Positions 1 through 7,085 of a stretch of DNA of 15,696 bases are shown one piece after another. The notes under the pieces were generated by a model, which was given only the letters and a program-made list of their open reading frames with translations, was not told where the DNA came from and did not search any database. The stretch's first letter is position 1. Every line of letters starts with the position of its first letter. The DNA is taken from contig JAEEQI010000044.1 of the NCBI GenBank assembly GCA_016285215.1, positions 1 through 15,696 of the forward strand, given 5' to 3'. The stretch is from Bacteroidales bacterium. Lineage in GTDB: Bacteria > Bacteroidota > Bacteroidia > Bacteroidales > UBA932. Made by a program: the position numbers and the translations under genes.

Positions 1-1248
1 GAACAAAGGCTGTATCCATTCCTGATAGGTGGGATCAACGCCGTCCACGGAGAACGGATAATTAAATGCGGGTTCAATAATGGCACCAGCCGTCCACTTT
101 GACTGATAATCCCCAGCAATATCACAAGTGTAAAGAGGATAAAACTCGTTGTCCATTACATGGCTGTTAGGAGTGGCTGAAGGGAAGAAGAAATAGACAC
201 CCATCTCATAGCGACCGGTCTCTTCATTCATCTTAATTCCCTTGCAGAAGATGCTGTAGGGATCGCCATCATAAATAAAGGAATAAACACCATTGGCATC
301 CCAGTTGAGGTTTTCAAACCAATTAACAAAGGCAATATCCCAATTTTGTTCATAGACAAGATCGGCATCCATCATTTCCGTAAGACGATTGTCAAGGATA
401 TTCTTTTCCTCCAAAGCAACCAGTTCTTCGGTCTTTGCTTCTGCATAAGCAGCCTTGACAACCTCGATAGCGGCTTTCAGCTCGGATTCAGTCATCAGAA
501 CCTGCTCCTTGAGCGTCTCGATATAAAGCTCCTTGGCGGAAATCTCATTCATCTTGGCCTCAATCTGCTCGAGAATAATCTCAGAGACGGGCTCTACGCT
601 GGCCTCAAGCTTGGCCAACTGGACCTGCTTGGTGATGAGCTGATGCTGAGCGGCATTCAGAGCGGTAACCTGAGCAGAGTACTTGAGCCAGATGTCGTTG
701 ATTTCCTTCTCTTTTTCGGCACCGAACTTGGCCATAGCCTTCATAAGAGATTCCTCTTCTTCGATGAGCTTTCTGGCCATCTTGATCTCATTGATCTCAG
801 CTTCCATCTCTGCCTTGGCGAGTTTGTTCAGAGCGGCCTGTTTGTCGGCTTCGAACTGGGCAATCTCGGCCTCATACTGGGCAATGAGTTTCTCAAGTTC
901 TGCCCTCTTGGCCAGCAGTTTTACCTGCTCTTCCTGGAGCTGAACCTGGGCAATCTGAACCTGTACTTCAATTAACTCGGCCTCTGCCAGTTTCTTGGCG
1001 GCCTCTGCCATGGCTATGGCAGCCTCGGCTTCTTTGAGTTTGGCCTCGGCGGCGGCAATGGCAGCCTGGGCATTGGCAAGGGTAATGGTAGCCTGTACGT
1101 TGGCCATGTTGAGCTCGGCCTGGGTTCTGATTTCCTCGGCACGGGCTCTGCGAATGTCCTTCACAGACTGCGACTCTTCGTTTTTTACGCAAGATCCGAG
1201 AACCAGGGCTCCCAGCATCATTGCGGCAAATAAACTCTTGTGTTGCAT
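1..1248 (-). CDS. Coiled-coil lipoprotein, C-terminus outside window (hypothetical)
   Basis: I do not recognise a named family. The frame is open from the ATG at 1248 to the window edge, giving 416 residues without a stop, so the C-terminus is missing. Residues 1-20 form a lipoprotein signal peptide: K4, a hydrophobic core, then lipobox L17-G18-S19-C20. The residues after the cysteine (VKNEE) are rich in K/E and resemble a Bacteroidota lipoprotein export signal, so surface exposure is possible (inference). Residues about 27-295 are almost uninterrupted Ala/Glu/Lys/Gln/Leu helix with heptad-like patterning, typical of a long coiled coil. From about 300 the composition changes to aromatic-rich, globular sequence with W303, W310, W316 and many F/Y. 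The gene has its own promoter and a leader of about 250 nt. A hand count gives about 45% G+C for the first 240 nt, well below the rnf genes. An outer-membrane spacer, scaffold or stalk role is only a guess. Confidence 0.82.
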   Translation of the reverse strand, partial: MQHKSLFAAMMLGALVLGSCVKNEESQSVKDIRRARAEEIRTQAELNMANVQATITLANAQAAIAAAEAKLKEAEAAIAMAEAAKKLAEAELIEVQVQIAQVQLQEEQVKLLAKRAELEKLIAQYEAEIAQFEADKQAALNKLAKAEMEAEINEIKMARKLIEEEESLMKAMAKFGAEKEKEINDIWLKYSAQVTALNAAQHQLITKQVQLAKLEASVEPVSEIILEQIEAKMNEISAKELYIETLKEQVLMTESELKAAIEVVKAAYAEAKTEELVALEEKNILDNRLTEMMDADLVYEQNWDIAFVNWFENLNWDANGVYSFIYDGDPYSIFCKGIKMNEETGRYEMGVYFFFPSATPNSHVMDNEFYPLYTCDIAGDYQSKWTAGAIIEPAFNYPFSVDGVDPTYQEWIQPLF

Positions 1249-1505
1249 AGTGTTAAAATTAAGATTGTTAGTTATTAGTTGTTTAGTAAACTTCCTGTAA
1301 TGGGGAAACGGCAGGCCCCTGCGGTCTTGAGGGCTGCAAATTAGGATTATTTATTCTTGTTTTGGCGGTTAAGTTGTTTTAGTGTTACTTCCTTATTCTC
1401 AATCTATTAGGCTAAAAATCCAACAGCCCTCGGAACGTTAAAACTGGTCCATTTACCTTACCATATCATTAATTCGGCTGCGTCTTTTTGCCCGTATTTC
1501 AAACA
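1249..1505 (-). other. Long 5' leader of the coiled-coil lipoprotein gene
   Basis: About 250 nt lie between the predicted start of transcription (near 1499) and the ATG at 1248. No convincing small gene is present. The 8-nt sequences at 1329-1336 (GAGGGCTG) and 1424-1431 (CAGCCCTC) are exact reverse complements and could pair across about 87 nt. A smaller GCAG/CTGC stem is possible at 1311-1322. The last 50 nt before the ATG are AT-rich with no GGAGG, which is usual for Bacteroidota initiation regions. I recognise no known riboswitch class. Confidence 0.5.
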
Positions 1506-1536
1506 CAAATATAATTGTTTTTCGCCATTTTGCAAA
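1506..1536 (-). promoter_or_regulatory. Bacteroidota-type promoter for the lipoprotein gene
   Basis: Read on the minus strand, a TTTG (-33 element, 1533-1536) is followed after exactly 19 nt by TATATTTG (-7 element, 1506-1513). This matches the TTTG-N19/20-TAnnTTTG consensus of the Bacteroidota primary sigma factor. Upstream is very AT-rich, including a 12-nt palindrome AATTTTAAAATT at 1590-1601. The predicted start of transcription is about 1498-1500. Confidence 0.72.
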
Positions 1537-1646
1537 TATTTTGAGAACTTTTTACAAAATCTTTTAAAACTTCAACGAGTCGCCTTTTTAATTTTAAAAT
1601 TTTTTATTAGTCGTGCAGGGATTAGAATTTTTCAATTATTAGCACA

Positions 1647-1682
1647 AAAAAGTCCGCAAATCTTACGATTCGCGGACTTTTT
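1647..1682 (-). terminator. Intrinsic terminator after rnfA
   Basis: The stem pairs 1647-1657 with 1672-1682 (AAAAAGTCCGC / GCGGACTTTTT). After one A-C mismatch it continues as four pairs (1659-1662 with 1667-1670), capped on the minus strand by a GTAA (GNRA) tetraloop closed by C-G. A run of six T follows on the minus strand (1651 to 1646). It sits 21 nt past the rnfA stop and separates the rnf unit from the lipoprotein gene. The A-tract makes it symmetric enough to work on either strand. Confidence 0.88.
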
Positions 1683-1703
1683 ATCACAATATGTAAGAAA
1701 TGG

Positions 1704-2303
1704 CTACTTCACCATTCCGCTGAAACCCATAAAGGCCAGGGCCAGGATGCCCACGCTAATGATGGCAATGGGAACGCCCTTGAAGGCCTTGGGAACATTG
1801 TTGAGGGCCAGATGCTCGCGGATACCGGCAAAGATCACCATAGCCAGACCGTAACCCAGGGAAGTGGCAAAGGCATAAACCAGGGCCTGACCCAGGTTAA
1901 GCACGCCGCCGGGCACAAAGGCAAATTCCTTGGTAACCACGTTGATGGCCACACCCAGCACGGCGCAGTTGGTGGTAATCAGGGGCAGGAAGATACCCAG
2001 GGCCTGATACAGGCTGGGGCTCACCTTCTTGAGCACAATCTCCACCATCTGCACCAGGGCGGCAATGACCAGGATGAAGGCGATGGTCTGGAGGAAGGTA
2101 ATGTTGAAGGGAACCAGCAGGTACTTATTAATAAGGTAGGTAACCAGCGTGGCCAGCGTAATTACAAAGCACACGGCCATAGACATACCCGTTGCGGTGG
2201 ACAGTTTGTTGGACACACCCAGGAAGGGGCAGATGCCCAGGAACTGCGACAGGACGATATTGTTTACAAAAATCGCCGAGATAATGATAAGGAAGTACTC
2301 CAT
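1704..2303 (-). CDS. rnfA: Rnf complex membrane subunit RnfA
   Basis: This is an integral membrane subunit of the ferredoxin:NAD+ oxidoreductase (Rnf), 199 residues against about 190-195 for the family. Six hydrophobic segments are visible. Two conserved cysteines sit in half-membrane motifs: C25 in GICPFLGV and C113 in TTNCAVLG. In solved Rnf/Nqr structures the equivalent cysteines of the two paralogous subunits hold a [2Fe-2S] cluster at the membrane centre (family knowledge). RnfA and NqrE are homologous; the Rnf assignment rests on rnfB being in the cluster and on the absence of nqrA and nqrF. The gene starts 3 nt after the rnfE stop and is the last of the operon, followed by a terminator. 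Confidence 0.95.
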   Translation of the reverse strand: MEYFLIIISAIFVNNIVLSQFLGICPFLGVSNKLSTATGMSMAVCFVITLATLVTYLINKYLLVPFNITFLQTIAFILVIAALVQMVEIVLKKVSPSLYQALGIFLPLITTNCAVLGVAINVVTKEFAFVPGGVLNLGQALVYAFATSLGYGLAMVIFAGIREHLALNNVPKAFKGVPIAIISVGILALAFMGFSGMVK

Positions 2304-2306
2304 AGC

Positions 2307-2894
2307 CTAGTTCTTTTTAAGGTATTTGTTGAACAGAACCATCAGGTAACCCAGGCACAGGAAGGCACCGGGAGCCATCACAAAGGCCAGCATACCGTCG
2401 TGGCCGCCAATGAAGTTATAGCCAAAGGCCGATCCGGAACCCAGGATCTCGCGAACCAGGCCCAGCACGGTGAGCGAGGCGGTGAAGCCCAGACCCACGC
2501 CCAGACCGTCACAGGCGCTCTCTACTACGCCGTGTTTGTTGGCAAAGGCCTCGGCACGGCCCAGCACAATGCAGTTAACCACGATAAGCGGGATAAAGAG
2601 GCCCAGGGTCTCGTACATAGCGGGGGTGTAGGCCTGCATAAGCAGCTGCAGCAGCGTCACAAAGGTGGCAATGACCACAATATACACAGGGATGTGCACC
2701 TTGTCCGGCACCACGGGAGCAATGGCCGAAATGGCCATATTGCTAAGTACCAGCACAAAGAGCGTGGCCAGACCCATAGACAGGCCGTTGATGGCGCTGG
2801 TGGTAGTGGCCAGCGTAGGGCACATACCCAGCAGGAGTACAAAGGTGGGGTTGTTCTTGACAAGCCCGTCGGTAATCAGTTTGAACTTACTCAT
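2307..2894 (-). CDS. rnfE: Rnf complex membrane subunit RnfE
   Basis: This paralogue of RnfA packs against it in inverted orientation in the membrane core of the complex. It has 195 residues from the chosen start and six hydrophobic segments. The paired cluster cysteines are C25 (LGMCPTLA) and C108 (VVNCIVLG). An ATG at 2912 would add six residues (MKEERT), but I prefer the ATG at 2894. It puts C25 at the same position as in RnfA, overlaps the rnfG stop by 8 nt, and has a GGAGG 8 nt upstream. NqrD is the homologous Nqr subunit and is excluded by context. Confidence 0.94.
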   Translation of the reverse strand: MSKFKLITDGLVKNNPTFVLLLGMCPTLATTTSAINGLSMGLATLFVLVLSNMAISAIAPVVPDKVHIPVYIVVIATFVTLLQLLMQAYTPAMYETLGLFIPLIVVNCIVLGRAEAFANKHGVVESACDGLGVGLGFTASLTVLGLVREILGSGSAFGYNFIGGHDGMLAFVMAPGAFLCLGYLMVLFNKYLKKN

Positions 2895-3447
2895 TGTCCT
2901 TTCCTCCTTCATTGTTTAGGGTAGCAAATACATTGAGAGCATTCTCTACCGCCAGGGTGTAGGCGCGGGAAGTGATGGTGGAAGCCGTGATGGCATCTAC
3001 GTCACCGCCGTCCTTCTTGACGGAGAGTTTCTTGACGGAGGGGTTGAAGCCCTTCCACTGGTCCATAAACTTGGCGTCCGTATTGCACTTGGCACCCAGA
3101 CCGGGGGTCTCGGAGTGCGAGAGCACGGAGGTATTGTAAACCACGCCGTCCGGAGTTACGCCCACTATGAGGGACAGGGGACCGCCAAAGCCCACTGTGG
3201 TGGACTCAATGGCATAACCCACCAGGTTGTCTCCGTCGGTGGCCGTGTAGTAGTGGCCTTCCTCGTTGTACTTCACTTCGGTGAAATGAGGCAGAACCTG
3301 GGCAATGGCCTTGTTGGTCTTTTCGGCCGCGGCCTTGTCAATGGGTTCCTTGGTGAGAACATAGGCACCGCCCAGAATGCCGGAGCAGAACAGGCAGGTA
3401 AGGCCCAGCACCAGAACCATATTGGTTAAATTGGATTTTGCAGCCAT
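2887..3447 (-). CDS. rnfG: Rnf complex FMN-binding subunit RnfG
   Basis: This subunit carries a covalent FMN on a periplasmic domain that relays electrons through the complex. It has 186 residues. One N-terminal membrane helix covers about residues 9-31. The extracytoplasmic FMN-binding domain contains SETPGLGAK (112-120) and the flavinylation motif D151-x-x-T-A-S-T157, with T157 as the expected phosphoester-linked residue. The usual motif reads (S/T)-G-A-T, so A155-S156 replaces G-A here, a mild variation. The start lies 3 nt after the rnfD stop, with GGGAGG 9 nt upstream inside the end of rnfD. The 3' end overlaps rnfE by 8 nt. Confidence 0.94.
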   Translation of the reverse strand: MAAKSNLTNMVLVLGLTCLFCSGILGGAYVLTKEPIDKAAAEKTNKAIAQVLPHFTEVKYNEEGHYYTATDGDNLVGYAIESTTVGFGGPLSLIVGVTPDGVVYNTSVLSHSETPGLGAKCNTDAKFMDQWKGFNPSVKKLSVKKDGGDVDAITASTITSRAYTLAVENALNVFATLNNEGGKDNE

Positions 3448-3450
3448 AAT

Positions 3451-4434
3451 CTAGTTCCTCCCGAATTTTTTCTGTTTGAACCACATATTGAGCAGCGGAA
3501 CCACAGAGTTCATAATAAGGATGGCGAAGCTCATACCTTCCGGATAAGAGCCAAAGTAACGGATCATCATAGTGAGGAAGCCAATGCCCACACCGAAGAT
3601 GATACCTCCCTTCACGCTCATGGGGCTGGTTACGTAGTCGGTAGCCATGAAGCAGGCACCCAGCACGAGACCGCCAGTGAGAAGGTTGAAGATAGGATCC
3701 GTAAAGCGGGACGGGTCAATACCCCAGAAGATGAGGGAAGTGAGGGCCACGGTGCCAAAGATGCTCAGGGTAATCCAAGGCTTCACAACCTTGCGGATGC
3801 ACAGGTACACGAAGCCGGCCAGCAAAGCCAGTACGCAGAACTCACCGGCACTTCCGCCCAGGTTGGCAAAGAGCATCTTGGAATAGGAATAGTCTCCGGC
3901 ACCCATAATTTCCTGGATGGTGGAACCCTGAAGCAGGCCTTCCTGCACAGCACCCAGCGGCGTAGCACCGGAAACGGCATCCAGGCCGAAGAGCCCCTGC
4001 GGGGCGCTCCAGGTGGTCATATAGGTAGGGAAGGAAACCAGCAGGAACACACGGCCCACCAGGGCGGGGTTCCAGATGTTCTGGCCCAGGCCGCCGAAAC
4101 TCATCTTGGCAACGCCGATGGCCACCACGGCACCAATGACCACCACCCACCAGGGCGTGGTATAGGGCAGGTTAAGGGCCAGCAGGATACCCGTAATAAC
4201 GGCCGAAAGGTCTCCAATGGTGGAGGGCTTTTTAAGCATATACTTGGTGATGGCCCATTCCAGCAGTACGCAGGAGGCCACGCTCACGCCCATTACCACC
4301 ATCTCCCTCCATCCGTAGAAGACGAAGGTGCAGATGACGGCCGGCAGCAGCGCAATCACCACATCCAGCATCAGGGACCTGGTGGAGTCCTTGGAGTGGA
4401 TATGCGGAGAAGGAGATACTAATAACTTATTCAT
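3451..4434 (-). CDS. rnfD: Rnf complex FMN-binding membrane subunit RnfD
   Basis: RnfD is an integral membrane subunit with covalent FMN, homologous to NqrB. It has 327 residues. An N-terminal SPSPHIHSKDSTRS segment, typical of RnfD, is followed by about eight to ten hydrophobic helices. The flavinylation motif D152-A-V-S-G-A-T158 is intact, with T158 as the FMN-carrying residue. The conserved GGLGQNIWNPALVGR loop covers 114-128. ATDYVTSP (264-271) lies near the C-terminus. It starts 5 nt after the rnfC stop and ends 3 nt before rnfG. NqrB is much longer (about 400 residues), so the length also supports Rnf. Confidence 0.95.
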   Translation of the reverse strand: MNKLLVSPSPHIHSKDSTRSLMLDVVIALLPAVICTFVFYGWREMVVMGVSVASCVLLEWAITKYMLKKPSTIGDLSAVITGILLALNLPYTTPWWVVVIGAVVAIGVAKMSFGGLGQNIWNPALVGRVFLLVSFPTYMTTWSAPQGLFGLDAVSGATPLGAVQEGLLQGSTIQEIMGAGDYSYSKMLFANLGGSAGEFCVLALLAGFVYLCIRKVVKPWITLSIFGTVALTSLIFWGIDPSRFTDPIFNLLTGGLVLGACFMATDYVTSPMSVKGGIIFGVGIGFLTMMIRYFGSYPEGMSFAILIMNSVVPLLNMWFKQKKFGRN

Positions 4435-4439
4435 AGTAA

Positions 4440-5783
4440 TTATTTTTTCGCACGAGCACGGATGGCACTCAGAACAAAGCCCTTACCTACGCGGATATTG
4501 TCCAGCAGCGGAATGTGGGCGGGGCAGGAATACAGGCAGCAGCCGCACTCGATGCAGTCCTGGGCGGCGTTGGCCTCGCAGGCATCCCAGTCGGCGTTCT
4601 TGGAGAGCTTGTTCAGGAGGAACGGCTCCAGACCCATAGGGCAGGCATCGGCGCACTTGCCGCAGCGGATGCAGTTGGTTTCCGGGGCGCGGCGGGTCTG
4701 CTTCTCCGTGAGGAAGAGCAGGGCACCGGTTCCCTTGACGGTGGCGGCATCCAGGTTGGCCACGGCGCGGCCCATCATAGGACCGCCGCTGATGATCTTG
4801 GCCGCATCGGCCGGGACGCCTCCCAGATAGTCGATGATATAGCTCAGGGGCGTACCCACGCGTACCAGCAGGTTGGCCTGCCGGGGGAAGCACTGGCCCG
4901 TTACGGTAACGGAGTTGTCCACAATGGGCTTGTTCTTCTGGACGGCGTCGTACACGGCCAGGGCGGTGGCCACGTTCTGAACCACGGCACCCACGCTGAT
5001 GGGCAGGGCACCGGAACCCACCTGACGGTGCATCACAGCATCGATGAGCTGCTTTTCACCGCCCTGCGGATACATCATCTTCATAACCATCACCTCCATA
5101 TTCTTGTAACCGAGCTTAGTTATGACCTCGTTGATATGGGCAATGGCCTCGGGCTTGTTTTCCTCGATGGCAATGGTGCAGGGAACATCTCCCATGGCTT
5201 TCTGCAGCAGGGCGGCACCCACCACCACCTGTTCTCCCTTCTCCAGGAGGGTTCGGAAGTCGGAGGTGAGGTAAGGCTCACACTCGCAGCCGTTGATGAT
5301 TACGCGCTCGCACTTGGAGCCCGGAGGCGGGCTCAGCTTCACGTGCGTGGGGAAGGTAGCGCCACCCAGACCTACCACACCGCCCAGCTTGATTTTCTCC
5401 ACAATGGCCTTGGGGTCTTCGGGGATGGCGGTGATGAGGGTGTCGGAGGTGTCAATACCTTCGGCCCATTCGTCTTCCTCAACGGCAATCTCAATGTGGG
5501 TGCTGGCGCGGCCGGCGAGGTCGGCGCGGGGGGCGATGGACTTGACGGTACCGCTCACGGAGGAGTGGATGAAGGCACCCACGAATCCACCGGGTTCGGC
5601 AATCACCTGGCCCACTTTGACCTTGTCGCCCACAGCCACGCAGGGCACGGAGGGGGCGCCAATGTGCTGGGCCACGGAGATATATACGGTAGGGGCCAGC
5701 GGCAACTGCTCAATGGCGCACTCCCGGGAAATCTTGTTGTCGTGCGGATGAACTCCGCCCATGGAGAATGTTGCTTTAGACAT
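4440..5783 (-). CDS. rnfC: Rnf complex NAD(H)-interacting subunit RnfC
   Basis: RnfC is a peripheral cytoplasmic subunit thought to exchange electrons with NAD+/NADH through FMN and two [4Fe-4S] clusters. It has 447 residues, close to the short Bacteroidota and Firmicutes form. The N-terminus (about 1-100) has a barrel/lipoyl-like fold region with the GVHPHDNK start typical of RnfC. The glycine-rich GLGGATFPTHVK (138-149) is the nucleotide/FMN region shared with NuoF. Two CxxCxxCxxxC motifs follow: C371, C374, C377, C381 and C410, C413, C416, C420. The ATG overlaps the rnfB stop by 8 nt, with AAGGAGG 6 nt upstream. No long quinone-related C-terminal repeats, as in the proteobacterial protein, are present. 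Confidence 0.96.
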   Translation of the reverse strand: MSKATFSMGGVHPHDNKISRECAIEQLPLAPTVYISVAQHIGAPSVPCVAVGDKVKVGQVIAEPGGFVGAFIHSSVSGTVKSIAPRADLAGRASTHIEIAVEEDEWAEGIDTSDTLITAIPEDPKAIVEKIKLGGVVGLGGATFPTHVKLSPPPGSKCERVIINGCECEPYLTSDFRTLLEKGEQVVVGAALLQKAMGDVPCTIAIEENKPEAIAHINEVITKLGYKNMEVMVMKMMYPQGGEKQLIDAVMHRQVGSGALPISVGAVVQNVATALAVYDAVQKNKPIVDNSVTVTGQCFPRQANLLVRVGTPLSYIIDYLGGVPADAAKIISGGPMMGRAVANLDAATVKGTGALLFLTEKQTRRAPETNCIRCGKCADACPMGLEPFLLNKLSKNADWDACEANAAQDCIECGCCLYSCPAHIPLLDNIRVGKGFVLSAIRARAKK

Positions 5784-6669
5784 TTGCGGCCTCCTTTTCT
5801 TTCTGTTGACGTTCTTTGATGCGGGCTTTCACGGCCTCCTTGTCCAGGGGCTTGGGGAAGCCCACGCCGTGGATGGCGCCGGTGGGGCACATAGCCTCGC
5901 ACTCGCGGCAGAGTTTGCACTTGGCGGGGTCAATGTAGGCCACATTGCCTTCTACGGTAATGGCTTCGTGCTTGCAGGTCTTGGCGCAGATGCCGCAGCC
6001 GATACAGGCGCTGGCGCAGGCCTTCTTGGCCACGGGGCCCTTGTCCTTGTTGACGCAGCTCACGAACATGCGCATGCCGCGGGGACCCTGGGGCCTAAGT
6101 TCGATGATGCGCTTGGGGCAGGCCTTGACGCAGGAGCCGCAGGCGGTGCACTTGGACTCGTCCACCACCGGCAGGCCGGTAACGGGATCCATAGAGAGGG
6201 CACCAAACTGGCAGGCGTTCACGCAGTCTCCGCAGCCCAGGCAGCCAAACGAGCAGCCCGTGTCTCCGGTGTACAGGAGCGATTTGACGTAGCAGGAGGG
6301 ATAGCCGTCGTACTCGTTTACCTTGGGACGGGCCTCGCAGTTACCGTTGCAACGCACCACAGCCACCATAGGGGCCTTGGCCGTTACCTCGTAACCCAGG
6401 ATGGCCGCCACCTTGGCCATGGTGTCGTTGCCGCCCACCGGACAGAAGTTGTTGTCCAGATTGGGGGCCTTCACCGCAGCCTCGGCAAACGCGCGGCAGC
6501 CGGCAAAGCCGCAGCCGCCGCAATTGGCACCCGGCATCACCTTCTCCACCTCATCGATGCGGGGATCCTCCTCTACCTTGAACTTCTGGGCCACCAGATA
6601 CAGCACCAGGGCAAGCACAAGGCCTAAGACGGTCACCACCGCAACAGTCCAGATGATAATGTTTACCAT
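5776..6669 (-). CDS. rnfB: Rnf complex ferredoxin-accepting subunit RnfB
   Basis: RnfB is the proposed entry point for electrons from reduced ferredoxin. It has 297 residues. One N-terminal membrane helix covers about 4-27. The omega-type cluster domain has C50-x2-C53-x4-C58 and C76. Four ferredoxin-type cysteine sets follow: 143/146/149/153, 174/177/180/184, 222/225/228/232 and 251/254/257/261. Extra cysteines (107, 111, 126, 139, 205, 218) lie between them. This is the long multi-cluster form known from anaerobes, not the roughly 190-residue proteobacterial one. The C-terminal tail (about 275-297) is charged, K/E/R-rich and helical. It starts 2 nt after the rseC stop, with AAAGGA just upstream, and overlaps rnfC by 8 nt. 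Confidence 0.96.
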   Translation of the reverse strand: MVNIIIWTVAVVTVLGLVLALVLYLVAQKFKVEEDPRIDEVEKVMPGANCGGCGFAGCRAFAEAAVKAPNLDNNFCPVGGNDTMAKVAAILGYEVTAKAPMVAVVRCNGNCEARPKVNEYDGYPSCYVKSLLYTGDTGCSFGCLGCGDCVNACQFGALSMDPVTGLPVVDESKCTACGSCVKACPKRIIELRPQGPRGMRMFVSCVNKDKGPVAKKACASACIGCGICAKTCKHEAITVEGNVAYIDPAKCKLCRECEAMCPTGAIHGVGFPKPLDKEAVKARIKERQQKEKEAANV

Positions 6670-6671
6670 AG

Positions 6672-7085
6672 TTATCCTTTTATTGTAAATATATATTCGT
6701 TCTTCAGCTTATCCCTGAAAAGATAAAGTGCCAGATAATACAGGCCGATGGAGGCCAGGCCAATCAATGCGGCGGGAACTTCCGCCACCCCAAAAGCCAT
6801 CAGGCCCAGGATGACGCCCAGCAGCACCACCAGCGGAATGGCGTAGCAAAGCCACACCGCCTTGAAGCCCATAGATGCCTTGAGGAGCACTTCTACCTCG
6901 TCTCCTACCTTATAGAAGGCATAGGGATCGGTGGGCACCTCCACCGTTTTTTCGGCCAGTTCGGCCATAGTGCACAGACCGGCTATATGGCATTCCCCGC
7001 AAGCGGCGTGCTGCAGGATGGACACGGTGGTCACCTGCGGCGTAATGCGGGTTATCTTTCCCTTATGACTAATGCTTTCGGCCAT
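6672..7085 (-). CDS. rseC: RseC / SoxR-reducing-system family membrane protein
   Basis: This is a small membrane protein of the RseC family, often encoded beside rnf or nqr genes in Bacteroidota and part of the SoxR-reducing system in proteobacteria. It has 137 residues from the chosen ATG at 7085. The cytoplasmic N-terminal domain carries C29-x2-C32-x5-C38, the conserved family cysteines. Two membrane helices lie at roughly 75-97 and 103-123, followed by a short charged tail. An ATG at 7118 would add 11 residues (MALKTLLPPGP) and lengthen the overlap with the upstream DUF3108 gene to 50 nt. I prefer 7085, which overlaps by 17 nt and starts the domain as in homologues. It probably helps assemble or maintain Rnf (inference from context). 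Confidence 0.88.
   Translation of the reverse strand: MAESISHKGKITRITPQVTTVSILQHAACGECHIAGLCTMAELAEKTVEVPTDPYAFYKVGDEVEVLLKASMGFKAVWLCYAIPLVVLLGVILGLMAFGVAEVPAALIGLASIGLYYLALYLFRDKLKNEYIFTIKG

Noticed and set aside
346..975. Plus-strand Leu/Gly-rich frame opposite the coiled-coil lipoprotein
   Set aside because: The minus frame has a signal peptide, lipobox, promoter and coherent coiled coil; the plus frame is its complement artefact.
1311..1322. GCAGG/CCTGC palindrome as a terminator in the lipoprotein leader
   Set aside because: The stem is only 4-5 bp and no T-run follows on either strand.
4515..5819. Long open plus-strand frame opposite rnfC and rnfB
   Set aside because: The translation is His/Gly/Leu-rich without family motifs, and the minus strand encodes intact RnfC. 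It is a by-product of G+C-rich codon use.
1704..6669. Na+-translocating NADH:quinone reductase (Nqr) instead of Rnf
   Set aside because: Four subunits are homologous, but RnfB and RnfC with many [4Fe-4S] motifs are present, nqrA and nqrF are not, and the gene order is B-C-D-G-E-A.
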